From assembly GCF_009730915.1 (NCBI RefSeq), contig NC_052489.1, forward strand, positions 24,917,916-24,981,915: a DNA stretch of 64,000 nt, in the 5' to 3' direction. Position 1 is the stretch's first letter. Every line of letters begins with the position of its first letter. The position numbers were made by a program, and so were the translations under genes. The stretch comes from Dioscorea cayenensis subsp. rotundata. Taxonomy: Eukaryota; Streptophyta; Magnoliopsida; Dioscoreales; Dioscoreaceae. Shown piece by piece: positions 13,690-25,703 of the stretch. Below the pieces are notes generated by a model that saw only the letters and a list, made by a program, of their open reading frames with translations, did no database searches and was not told the origin of the DNA.

Positions 13690-13785
13690 TTCCTTGATTG
13701 TCAATCTGCATTCCAGAAGAAATACAAAAATGCTGCAGTCCACAGCATGGCTACTAATGCCAGCAGGCGGGCAATCTTTCAGGCC
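13690..13785 (-). other. Orphan exon-like sequence, possible tail-anchor
   Basis: On the minus strand a pyrimidine-rich tract ending ttttttacag precedes GC-richer sequence. In one frame this reads KIARLLALVAMLWTAAFLYF and then FWNAD and a stop, resembling a C-terminal membrane anchor. An in-frame TGA sits just upstream of the K, so the frame works only if an AG three bases later (ctgaaag) is the acceptor. I could not find partner exons. It may be part of a 3' untranslated region or a chance reading. Confidence 0.22.
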
Positions 13786-15741
13786 AGATCCCTGTAAAAA
13801 TGCACAAGAGCATAAAATATACGTGGCCCAAAGATATTAGACAAAAGACAGAATATAAAAACATATACTATCAGGAAGAGTTTTGAAGAATAAAATTGAA
13901 ATATAATCGCCATTATAAACAAACTTCTTTCATCTCCAGCTGAAAGTTGAAAGCCTACAGAAGGAAGATACCACTTTTGATTTTCCTGGCACACTTGCAA
14001 AGCAAAGAAGCAGGAAGGCCTTCTATGGAACTTCATTCACAGTTCACAAATATAATTTTACTAAAACAACACACAGCAACAAAAGCAAATACCAACACAA
14101 GACCGACACTCCATTTAAAACATGCACACTCAAACATTGATGGCAAGTATACAGTTTTGAATTAGAACAAGACCTGAAATAACACACTCCATTTGAAATA
14201 TACACAAGCAAATATTGAAGGCTTGAGCGTAAAGTCTAGATATATACCATAAAGGTTTGATTTTGCTAAGGAAAACTGAGATGGTTAAAGGTCCAAGAAC
14301 TTATGAAACTGCTTTACAAGAAAAGCAATGTAGTAATATATGAATAAAATCCTAGGACTCACCAGACATTAGAAAGATAAAGAATTTCCCATTCCCAGAA
14401 AATGAATATTTTCTGCACATGAGGAAGTACAATAGTAGATCACAAAAATTGTATAGCTGAAGTTTATCTGTTTCCATAAAAAAGTAAGACTAAAAGTAGT
14501 ATTTCCTTTGCAATCCAAATTTATATAAATGAGAACATCCATAAAATACTACTGGCAAAGATCTCACTACTTGATTCCTAAGTGTTGAAATCTTAAACAA
14601 CTCATGTCAAGATAGATATCCAATAATGTAAGAGCTACTGCATGTGCATAAACAATCAGTGCTATGCTAGAACGTAACCTGAATCTGAATGCACTTGCTA
14701 TGTATATTTCTTTGTTGTAATCATATTGGAACTATTACCACCACAGGACATATCAATGCAGTTGCCAAACATAAATTCAGGAGATGACAAAATCAACTCA
14801 AAAACTTACATGTTTCTCAATAACGCCACGGCATGTCTGTAATTAATCTTTGCTACTATATTCTTTATATTTGGTCTGCATCTCTATGTGAACCTCAGCT
14901 GCATAAATTTCCGGAAGGAAAGCATGTTCCTTTATTTTCTATTATCATGATATTTTATGCTTGCAATTTAAGTTTCTGAATTAGAGACCACTCAAAAATA
15001 TTTAAAAAATGTTATTGTTGGTAAGGAAATGGGGCACATATAGACACAAATATGTCAGTATTGTTACAGGATCATTGTAAGGGCACATCAATAATATCAA
15101 CTTCTTGTACCAGCAATATTACCAATTTTTTCCCCTCTATAGAACAATGTAAATCTTGCTTAATTAGCCTAAAGAATAATTAATTGTTACCAGTGACATA
15201 ATTACTAATTCTAGGGATCATAAAAGATCTCATCAATGAATATGATAATGTCTCATCCAATGACATGAGGTTTGAACTACATACTCAATCAGCCAAGGAC
15301 TCCTAAATTGTTTAGTTTAGGAGCAAGCAAGACTCAATGCTACACAAAAAGGAAAGATCATACACCAGCTCTTCTTTATCATAAGTAAATGATATCCTCC
15401 ACAAATTTGGTTTCAGTGCACAAGGTAAACAACACCGACTTGATAAAGATTCAGAAAATAATGGTGCATATATATACTAGATCTGCCAAACCCATTTTTC
15501 TATACCCACATTTTTTATGGGAATTGGATTTCTAAAGAATAATTATTCCTTGATTACCCTCGTGAATGATGAAATTAGTCAACTTTAGGACAACCTCAAA
15601 AGGAATTCTGTCTAATAGTTTATTGCTTGAATTATTATGTAAAAGAGTTCTATACTATTTCACAGGCATCTCATGGGCTGAAAATAGGATCCATGCTTAT
15701 TTATCAAGCCACAGCATAAAATAAAATGAGCAATCTACGTG

Positions 15742-16003
15742 AATTTTGAGATGGCAAAAGGCAGCAAGTCCTACGTGCTCAATCATGAGAAACAACTTTA
15801 TTACATGTAATAATCATGACCAACTCAATTAAATTTTGAGATGGCAAAAGGCAGCAAGTCCAATGCACACAAGCACAACAAACAACTATATAACTTGTAA
15901 TAATCATGACCAACTCAATTGAAGATGGCGAAAGGCAGCAAGTCCTATGTGCTCAAGCACGACAAACAACAACTTTATAACATGCAATAATCATGACCAA
16001 CTA
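15742..16003. repeat. Three-copy tandem repeat, unit about 83-90 bp
   Basis: The block gagatggcaaaaggcagcaa, followed after about 50 bases by taataatcatgaccaactca, occurs three times in a row, beginning near 15742, 15832 and 15921. Copies differ by point changes and small indels, so the array is not recent. It contains no open frame of note. Confidence 0.8.
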
Positions 16004-17310
16004 AACTTTGCATTAGTACTCTCTTATTGGATGATAATGTTTTGAAGCTATCCAGCTTGAAACAGACATAATCACCAATAACCCTTAGTGATAAATACAG
16101 GTGATATTTCTCAAAACTTTCTATTGAGGGTGATTCAAATCTCACTTAAAAGAAATCCGTATAACTGCACATCTCCTATGATATTTTAAGAACTCACAAA
16201 TAGAGCTCTAAAGCTTAGTTAACCAACAGGAAGGCATAATTCTAGAAGTACTCACATTTAAGCAGGAGAAGGGAAGCATTTGAACTAAAAGGGGAAGCCA
16301 CACCCCTGATGAAGCTCAGGAAGGGATAGCATAGCATTGGGAGAAGTATGAAAAATCTCCTCAAATAAAGATTTGAAGTTTGATTAAATTCATCCTTGGG
16401 TCTGCTCAATGAAAGGAGTAGGCATGGTCCAATTAGATTTTCGATAAAATTATGCATAAATAATGTGTGTGTTTGAAGTAGAATGCAGGTATACAAGAGG
16501 CTGCCAAGACAAAAGGCTGAAGAATCTGGCAAGTCAATCAGAGGTGGGAGCCTTCCATATTAAGGATGAAAATGGTTCTTACAGGGAGATAACTTAAGAG
16601 CAGATATGCATGTAATTGACTGAGATCATCGAGACAAAAGCAAAACAGGCAAACAAAGAAGCAAATCCCTAGTTGTAAACTTTAAAAAGTTTTTTTTTAA
16701 TTAAAGAAAAACTCCCAAATGGCGATTTTAGCTAGAAAAAATAACACTCAGTTAAGCTACATAAGGCCAACATTGACTAGAAAATAAAAATGGTGCTTAT
16801 ACCATGCCAAATGAATCAAAATAAATATAAGGCATAAACCAAACGCACCACTTTATGAAAGCCAAGTATCGATAACACAATTGGCATTACAATAATAGAA
16901 AGGTATAGTGGTCAGAAAAGAAATCAATCACTGCTAGAGGAAGTTTTACAGCACAAAAAATCCACTTCTCACATACGATATTGAAGGAAAAAGAGGAAAG
17001 TGCATACATAACAAAGATCACAAAAAAGGCAACACAATTTGGAAAGATAATAGGATAACAGCATACTTATGCAACATAAAAGCTCCAGAAAAAACTATAA
17101 ATTTCAACTAGGTCAAACAAAGTTATTTAAAAAATTGGAATGTTTAAGTTTTGGTAAGATGTTCAACCAGAATCAACCTAATCTGTCATGAGCTAATATG
17201 TTATAAATTGCCATGTAAATTACTAGCATGTGGAGAAAATTCTGCGGTTATGTGACTATATGCATTTGATTAAGTGTAAATATCAAAACTAAATTCATGA
17301 GGCTTACTTT

Positions 17311-19152
17311 CTATCCAGATCCAACACTGTCACTTAGAGCATCTATTGGGAAATTTTGGTTGAGATTTTCATATAGGGCCCAATCCATCTCATCATCACC
17401 ATCATCATCATCATCACCTTCATCATTATCATCATCATCGTCGTCGTCATCATCATCATCATCGCCATCACCATCGTCATCGTCATCATCATCATCATCA
17501 GTGTCTTCATAGTCATCATCATATTCTTCATCATCCTCATCATCAGAATTAGATAGAATGGGATATAAAAGTTCATGAATCTCCTCATTGCTACGCATAA
17601 AAAAATCATCAATGGTAAATTTCTGCAAATTAGCAGCATTCTTCTGAAGAAATTTTGTTAGAAGTACTTCATTCTTAGTTCCCATGAAGTGTTCAATGGC
17701 AAGAATCTTCAGACAATTTAACGCATTCCCTGGTCCCCCACAAACTTCTGGCAGATCCACATAGTCCCTTTCAAACTTCTCCTCCACAGCTTTAACAAGT
17801 TCTGCAGGGAGAAAAGATTTGTAATAACACAAACCCAAACTTCGTTTCATCTTGTTCTTGGCCTTCAACCTCAGCTCCCTGTTAAACTGCAAGCTCAAAT
17901 CGAGATAAGAATATCAGCAGAAAAACTTAAAGGTCAGCCATAAAACACGAGAACTTGAGCAATGCAGCCCGCCATACTCTTATACAGAGACTCTCCAACA
18001 GTGGACACTCTTTGACGTTACAGATGAAGCTAGAAAGCAGAGGACCAGTAACCCAATCAATCTCACAGGTCAACTTATGGAGATTCTTGAACATGGCATC
18101 ATGAATTCCATTGACAAACTTCCTCGGAATCACAAACTACAATCACCCGATCAACAATGAGCAGAATACCAATGAATATAAAGCAAGTAGTCAAAATGCA
18201 GAGAAACCTGGTAGAACAAATTGTTCAAAGTGAGAATTTTAGCGTTTGAAACAGCAGAGACAAGCCCCAGCCAGCAGCTCTCACTCTTGAACTTGAATTT
18301 GGCGATGTTCCTCAGCGTAGCATCAACCAGACAAGGAGAACCGTTCCAGAAGAGAAGATTAAGATCGCCGACGAAGAGGATCGAGGTGATATTCGGCGCG
18401 ACGATGTTGACAGTCACCGGGGCACCATAAGACTCAGACAAAGCGAAGCTCGCGAGCTTCGGGAGCTTCTCCGGGGAAACATCAAGACGAGTCACCCCAA
18501 GAAACCCTTCCATCTGAAAAACCTGGAGAAGAGGGCAGGCAGCGAGGATGGCGGCGAGGGTGAGAGTATGGATCGAGACGTGCTCGAGGAGCAGGGTCGA
18601 GAGGGCACGGAAGCCATCGAAGTTTCTAGGGATAGTAGGAATGACAACGCTCTTGATTTGTAGAAACGCGAGAGTGCGGCATGAGTAGATGGAGCTGGGC
18701 AAGGAGGTGACACCGCCGGCGGGGAAGGACTTGCCCTGGATGCTGAGTTCGCTGACGGCTAAACGGGCGGCGGCGCGGAACCAACGGTCAACAGTGGCGG
18801 CGTTGGACGGGCGCAGGTCAGGGCCGGAGGGGAGCCAGAGGTCGACGGCAAGTCGACGGAGTGTACCGGGGGAGGCGGCGGAGAGGGCCGCGTCGACGGC
18901 GGCGGCGTGAGAGGTGGCGGCGGCGACGAGGTCAAGGTGGTAGAGAAGGGGGAGGTCGATGGACGGATGGGATGCCCAGAGGCGGATCCAACGGCGGGAT
19001 AGGGCGCACGTGCGGGCACGTGACTTGGTGTCTGGCAAGAACGCGAGGATTTGGTGGAGGAGCTCCGAAGGAAGGGCACTGAGACGGTCCCCTTCGTCAT
19101 CAGTGGCAGTGGTAGTGGTACTCTTTGCTTCATCACTCTTTGAGTGTCCCAT
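17311..19152 (-). CDS. F-box/LRR-like protein with polyaspartate C-terminal tail (559 aa, 3 exons)
   Basis: Predicted substrate-recognition subunit of an SCF ubiquitin ligase. Exons: 19152-18208, 18136-17978, 17886-17311; all junctions are GT-AG and in frame. The start is the ATG giving MGHSKSDEAK; sequence upstream of it is a purine run without an ATG. The F-box lies at about residues 22-60 (DRLSALPSELLHQILAFLPD, then CALSRRWIRLW), followed by leucine-rich repeats of the plant F-box/FBD type (for example FDGFRALSTLLLEHVSI). The end of the LRR region contains a C-terminal KILAIEHFMGT segment. Residues about 482-535 are almost all Asp with some Glu and Gly, encoded by a GAT/GAC microsatellite, followed by a non-repetitive end, MDWALYENLNQNFP to DSVGSG. 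The tail is unusual for the family. The target is unknown. Confidence 0.88.
17386..17546. repeat. Coding GAT/GAC trinucleotide microsatellite
   Basis: On the plus strand this is an imperfect (atc)n/(gtc)n run, with short interruptions, lying inside exon 3 of the F-box gene. It is in frame and encodes the acidic tail. Trinucleotide runs of this type can change length without breaking the frame. Confidence 0.9.
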
Positions 19153-21325
19153 TTTTTTTTTTTCTTTTCTTTTCTTTCCCTTCTCCTCCACTGGATGGTG
19201 GGAGAGAGGGACAAGTCTCTCTTACTCTTTTCTTTCATCTTCTACAACACTCTCAAATTAAATTGAATCGAACCGAACTTGAAATAAATGTTAATTACTG
19301 TATCTTGACGATATTGCGACAGATGAATTTTTTTATATCACTCAACATAAATATTTTTAATGTGATTTTATTTGTGTACAGTTGTTGTATCTGCATCGTA
19401 TCGATTTATGTTTAAACTTTTATTCTTTATTATGATTTTTTTGCATATTTTTTTGTTTGTCGATCGTGTATTACTCGTAGTAATGTTTTCGGTCAGTTTT
19501 TGTCCACTTGTTAAATAAATTTTTTTATAATTCACTGTAGATGATCATTTTACTTTATGAGTATATTGAATTTTTTTTTTAATTGTCAATTGACTTTTGA
19601 TAATTCATTTAAATGGTGATGTTGTTCTTAGATATTTACTGTTGATACTTTATAATTTTGAGAAAAATTCATCATTGCCTTTTCCTTCTCTTTATATGAA
19701 TTTGTTTGTTTATTAAATTTTTTTTTCTATTAAGGCATATTGGAAACTCATTGCTATTTTATTGTGATTTTTTAAACCAAATTTAATTATGAATGGCCAT
19801 TCTTTTTATATTCTCACATGCTCAAAATTTTAATTCTATCAATACATCCTTTTCCAATTATTATTTTTTCTTAACTGCAATTGGAAATATTTCATTATAA
19901 TTCTTTCTTACATACTCACTGTTAAATGATTATTGTTGTTATTTTATATTATCATTTATTAGGATAAGTTTTGTATTTGGTGAATAGGTGATTAGTCTAT
20001 CATGATGTTTATTATTCTTCTACAAGTGAGATTAGCACAACTTACTAGCCCATGTTATGATGTTAACAAGAGAAAAATAAAATAAAATGAGAGAACAAAC
20101 AGATATTTATTAATAGATATATACACATATCTGTTAGTACTTTTAGCCATTTTTATTCTCTGTGACGTATGAGAATTTTAAATGAATTCTTTGTGTATAT
20201 AAATTTATACGTGGTCCAATAAATTCATCCTATCTCTCACATATTGTGTAATTCACTATATTATTTGTTGTCATGATGTATGAAAAATATTACCCTATAA
20301 TAAATGTTGGTTTTTAATTTCCTGGCATAAATGGATTATTTATATTTGTCAAAATAATTTTTAATCAAGGTTTAGTTAAAGAAAATGATGTCTATTGCAT
20401 CAGGTTAAACTGAAAAATTATTTATATACTTCTATGACGGTGGGATTAATATAAATATATAATATTTGGTATTTTTATTATATCTTATCATTTGTGCTAA
20501 ACGAGATTTTGATAATTCAATGTGAATGATCATCTTCTTCTCATCTCATTGTAATTAAAATGGGGTGCGATCACTATCAATATATTCAAACTTTTTAACC
20601 AATTTTGTTGACAATTCATTCTTAACGTATTGTTAAACCAAAGTCCACACTGATTAATTTTTTTGTATGTATTCCCATGATTAATTAGTTTTATATTGAT
20701 TGATATACCTTTTACATTAAGTATTCTCTCTTCATTATTTCCTTGTTGGTCTCTTCTGAATAATTCATACTCTTTTATATAGCAAAGTCATGATGCGATG
20801 CTTCAATAAGTTGGGAGTTATATTCTTATACGGTAGAAAGAATTCTCTGTATTTATTATAAAAAAACAAATTGATGATCCAAATTCTGTATTTTATAATG
20901 TATGAATTGATTACATGATACATTTTGATTGAATCAATTCTGACTGAATCATATAGTTAGTGCTTATTATTATTTTTTTTTTTATGCATACATGAGGAGA
21001 GGGATTCGTATTCCCTATCAATGTTAAGTAATTCTTTCTCATCTCAAAAACTCAAGTCAAAAACATCAACGACCCACATACTAAGTAAATAAGTTTATGA
21101 GAGATCAACAAACCACCGTAACTAATACACTTATATATTTTTGTACCGGTCTGTTTTTTGACAAACTTTTAGTAAGAGATGGCTGCACCTGTTACCTATT
21201 ATTCATAAAAGAAAATCTTTAAAGACGTCTAACTTTTATTCCTAAGTCATCCATTCTCTCCCAAAATACATCATTGTGAAAAAAAAGGAAAGACAAGAAA
21301 GAGAGAAATTAAGGAAAAATGTTAC
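19153..21325. other. Intergenic DNA, no gene seen
   Basis: The first about 100 bases are likely the F-box 5' untranslated region (pyrimidine-rich tttcttttcttttctttccc on the plus strand). The rest is T-rich low-complexity sequence. The end, about 21240-21325, is probably the 3' untranslated region of the xylanase gene. Confidence 0.55.
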
Positions 21326-24300
21326 TCAAGCCTGAACATCAAGGACATGTAACACTCCCTCATGATGATTTGCACCATGAACATTAAGTATATGAAGTGA
21401 AGAGGAGTTTGAGGAAGGATGAGTTGTTGTAATCTCATAATCTCCATGGAAGAGATCAAGCTCAAAGAAGCCATGAGTGTTTGCAAAGGCTTCAATTTGG
21501 GTGAAAGTTTTCCACTCATTGAGAAGTTTGTCCACCACATCACCAGTTGGTAGGTTCTTGAAGTTGTTATCAGTTAAGCACATACTGTAGCAGCCTTGTG
21601 CATGCCAACTAGCCCACATCACAATCCCATTAACAGCAGGATGAGCAAATGCTTCTCTTAGTATCTCTTCCAGGTATTCTGCCTGTTTAAATTAATCAAT
21701 CAGAATTTTAAGAAAAATAAAATCTATTATCATACACAATTAAACATATATAATATATATATATATATATATTGGTCCTTAGCCTTGTAAAGGGCAGAAC
21801 TTTTCCAACTAGTGTTGTTTTGCATATACAGATTTTTCAAACTCGAAATTTTTTGCTTAAACGACTTAAGACTTTACTATTTAGACCAATTTATATTCAT
21901 ATATATATATATATATATATATTTGTTAAGAATGTACTTAAAAATACTTGTAGAAGTATTTTTATAATTTATTCAGTAAAAAATATTTAGCATGTAAGTA
22001 GTTTTAAATTGAAATATGAAAATAACAAAAGCAGAGTTGACAATGAATTAATTTGATGCAAGGGTGTAATTACTTAATGTGCAAGTAGATCTGTAGATGT
22101 AAGAATTATGATAGAAAATTAGTATTAGAATTTTTAAAAAAACTAAACTTATAGCGAAATCCAAACTTTATAGTTATTTTTTCCCCCATTCAAATAATAG
22201 AATTTGAGCATCAACCCCCCTAAACCCTATACTCCAAATCAACCAAAATACTAAATCCTAAACTTTAAAATTAAACCTTATATAACACTAACCTAAACAT
22301 AAGAATAACATTCATTGAGTAAATAAGTTCAAAAACTTGAATAAAAGAAGACAACAAAGACCAAAACCAAATCCTAAACCTTAAAAGTCATGAGAAAATG
22401 AGTCAAATGAGATTATCAGCAGTTGTTCTTAATTATTTATATATGTACCTGTTGTGGAGAGCTTGAAACATCAACTTCAGTGAGCCAAATGGGAACATTA
22501 GCAGCAGCAAGAGAATCCAAAGCAGACCTCATATAAGCAATGTTAGGCTGGCTGAAATGGCCTTCAAGTCCAATGGCCATCCTTGGACCACCAGTACTAG
22601 TACTCCCACCAAAACTCTGAATCTCTGTCAGTTTCTGCAGATACTTTGTGGGAATAGAAACTTCATCTCCAGGATTCTCCAATGTATTAAATTCATTCAT
22701 GAAAGTGAGAACAGCATTGTCAATCTGGTGTGCTTTTTGGTACAACACTGAGGATGCATCCTTCCCAAACTTGCTTTCAAAGAAGGAGTAATGCATGTTC
22801 TCATTCACAACATCCCATGCAATCACTTGTCCTTTGTATCTATTCATAACTGAGTTTATTCTTTTTTCAGTGGCTGATTGGAGTTGTGGAGTTGGCAAGG
22901 AATTGACCCAGTTTGGTTGGTAGTGTGGGGCATCCCAGAAGATGTTGTGGCCTCTCACGTTGATGCCATTTTGTTTGCAGAAGGCGAGCATGGCATCGGC
23001 GTCGGCGTAGTTTTCGGTCCCTTGAGATGACTCAGTGCTGTACCACTTCATCTCGTTCTCGAATGTGGTTACTTTGAAGCGAGAAGTGAACCAGTTCTGG
23101 TACACTGTGTTGGAGAGGATGTCTTTGGATATGGCATTGCCGAAGGGGAAACCCGGCCGGCTTTGTTTGATCGAGATCTTTGTTCCCGGTGTCGAGTTGA
23201 TTCTCACCTTCCTCTTCCTCACCTGCATATGATTTTATATATGCAGTATGTCATTGTTTGTTTTGATCATTTCAAGTAAAAATGTATCAGAGCTTTGAAG
23301 AAGTGTGTAGAAATTAATGATACTTTTAATAAAGTAGTTACGAAGTAATTATATCATTTTCAATACTTCTGATGTTCATTTGATAAGAAGTGAAAAAAAT
23401 ATTAAAGCGAAAAATTAAAAACCATTTTAATTTAGTTAAAAATTAAAAAAAAAAAAAAGTATTGAAGTAGGAAAAGTATTTAACGTTTAAAAAGAAAGGA
23501 GTCAGTTCATTTCAGTGATTTGTCTACAATTTCAGAGCAAATAATTAAACGCTCTCTAATGCCCACCTTTCAAACAGAGAAATTAATTGTTCATCTTAAT
23601 CGGTTAATTAGGCAAACCTTGTTGATGCTTTCTGATTGATGACTTCTCCATTGATCTTTGGTGAATGGTTGCAAAGAGACACTGTCTATCCATATCTCAA
23701 TTGATGCATTTTGGCTCTGAAGACAGTAATTTAATTTAAAAGCTCAAATATATATATACTTTATAAATATAAATGAGAAATCAATGACAAATTAACAGGA
23801 TGATGAATTAATAATAATAATAATAATAATAATAACAATAACAATACCTCAAAGTATAACTCAGCTGGTCCAGAGTTATTCACTGAGATGCCACCTTTGA
23901 GCATGGACCAACACCCAGACTTTGCAATCACTGTTCCAACTGCATGGCTGATGTTTGAACTAGTTTTGTACATGGCTTTCACTGGAATCTCATCTCCTTC
24001 ACTTACCTGCACCCATGCTGATGAACAACATACAATATATATAAATAACGAGATTTAATTAATTAATTTTCTGTTTTTAAATGAAAATTAATAAGATTTG
24101 TGAAGATTATTAATTACCAGAGAATGTGTAGAGCTTTTCACTGTGAAGGAAGAGCTTTTGGGAAAGAGAATGAAAAGGATTTTGTTTACTGCGAGCCACT
24201 GAGAACTTGTTTCCAGTTTCTGATGTTTTTTCTGCAGGATTTGAGTGTCCAAATCTTGCCCATCCTTTCAGGCCATTGTTGAACTCTGGATTGATTATGA

Positions 24301-25517
24301 TTCCACCTTTGTATTGAGGTTTTGGTGGCTCAGCCAAGCACTATATATATGCATGAGTATATAGAAAAAAAGAGAGATTAGTGGTTCATCCAATTTATTA
24401 ATAAAAAATAAAAATAAAAATAAAAAATCCTAGTTGTTTGCATGTTAATATAGGAATAAAACTTTAATGATGCAAGTATTTAAATTTTTAAAAAAATCTA
24501 ATCATATATCTGTGGCTTGTGAATAATAGACGACAAACGTCCTTTTTACATGAATACAAACAAGATCCAAAGCAAGATTGGAGCCCTGGATGATATAGTA
24601 TATAAACGATGACGGTGAGCAGATCTATCGGGGAGGATTTGAACCCATAACCTCCCCTTATATTTTCTAGATTATCATCTGATCAGGGCTTTATCCAATG
24701 GTTTGTGTCTAATACCTAATTAAAATATATATATATATACATATTTTTTATAATTTAAAAATAGTGAGAATTTAGAAAATAAACCTACCTCAATGATCGC
24801 TGAATAATCATATGGAAGTGAATTTACTAAGGTTCCTGCAAACGTACGAGACACAAGACAGAAATTAAAGTTAGCTACTTGTTTTATCGGCTATTCTTGG
24901 TTATTAGTTTTTTATTAATAAATAAAAAATAATGAAGTTTTTTTTAAAATAATTTATTTATAATAGGTGAAATTTAGCCTTTAATGGAAACCATTGAAGA
25001 GTTTACGGTACATTTAGATTCTCCTCATTATTTCTAAACACAATAATTTAAAATATTTAATATTTAAACATTTAAAAGAAACATACACTTACCTTGAAAA
25101 GAAAAATATAATTTCTGTTATTCTTTTAAAGAGATTTGAAAATCAGGCAAAGGAATCAAACTTAATGGTTAATCTTGGTTAAAAAAACCCCATAAATAAA
25201 AAAAAATAAAAAAAAATTTGATATATAACCCAAAACATGGCAACAATGGAATTCTCTTCTTGTTTATAAAATAAAATAAAATATATTTTTCCTTTTTTTA
25301 AAAACTCTCTTTCTCACTCAAAACATTTTGATTGATCCAAAGTGAAAATTACAGATTTCAAAAAAATAAATAATTAAATAAGAAAATAAGAAGATGAGTT
25401 TTGCCAATATGCCATTAATCATCAAATAGAAGTTTGAGGCAAACCTGAAAATAATGCAGCAGACAACAATATAAATGATAAAGAACAATGCATCACCAAG
25501 AACAATGCCCCTTCCAT
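21326..25517 (-). CDS. GH10 endo-1,4-beta-xylanase with one CBM22-type domain (580 aa, 7 exons)
   Basis: Secreted enzyme predicted to cleave beta-1,4-xylan in the cell wall. Exons: 25517-25445, 24835-24789, 24340-24118, 24017-23848, 23716-23618, 23222-22449, 21682-21326; junctions are GT-AG and in frame. The start gives MEGALFLVMHCSLSFILLSA, a hydrophobic signal peptide. A carbohydrate-binding domain spans about residues 50-190 (INPEFNNGLKGWARFG; YTFSAWVQVSEGDEIPV; IWIDSVSLQPF). The GH10 barrel starts near 205. The acid/base Glu is E345 in WDVVNEN and the nucleophile is E453 in WLTEVDVSS; HNIFWD and GLEGHF are also present. The length fits the single-CBM plant GH10 group rather than the three-CBM XYN1 type. 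A (TACA)n/(TA)n tract lies about 145-185 bp upstream of the ATG. Confidence 0.94.
24635..24645 (-). other. tRNA B-box-like word in xylanase intron
   Basis: On the minus strand the sequence reads GGTTCAAATCC, matching the RNA polymerase III B box. It lies inside the intron at 24341-24788. I see no acceptor stem or cloverleaf and no clear A box at the right distance, so a decayed tRNA-derived SINE or chance is more likely than a tRNA. Confidence 0.25.
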
Positions 25518-25660
25518 TCTTGAAACCTGAACTAATTAATAAGGCTATCAGAAAACCAATTTACTCCCAGTGTTTACAAAACACAAAGATGTTGTAGAAA
25601 ATCACTTACAATCAAGGAGAATAAAGGGGATGGATTTGAGAGAAAGTTGGACAGCATTAG

Positions 25661-25703
<43 letters not shown>

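Larger units (their letters stand above)
12225..17310. other. Long interval between ARL8 and the F-box gene
   Basis: About 12225-12350 is probably the ARL8 5' untranslated region and promoter: GC-richer, with gagacggagatctctctctgg-like sequence on the plus strand. The remainder shows no complete gene. It holds a three-copy tandem repeat (15742-16003), a (TA)n tract near 13465, and two minus-strand stretches that look exon-like (12890-13045 and 13690-13785) but could not be joined into a gene. Some of it may be 3' untranslated sequence of the F-box gene, which is also on the minus strand. Confidence 0.5.

Noticed and set aside
17297-17512. Plus-strand polyserine frame and minus-strand polymethionine frame
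   Set aside because: They are shadows of the GAT/GAC repeat that encodes the acidic tail of the F-box protein.
19153-19191. N-terminal extension of the F-box protein (Lys/Glu-rich)
   Set aside because: It has no ATG (the upstream triplet is GTG) and is a purine tract typical of a 5' leader.
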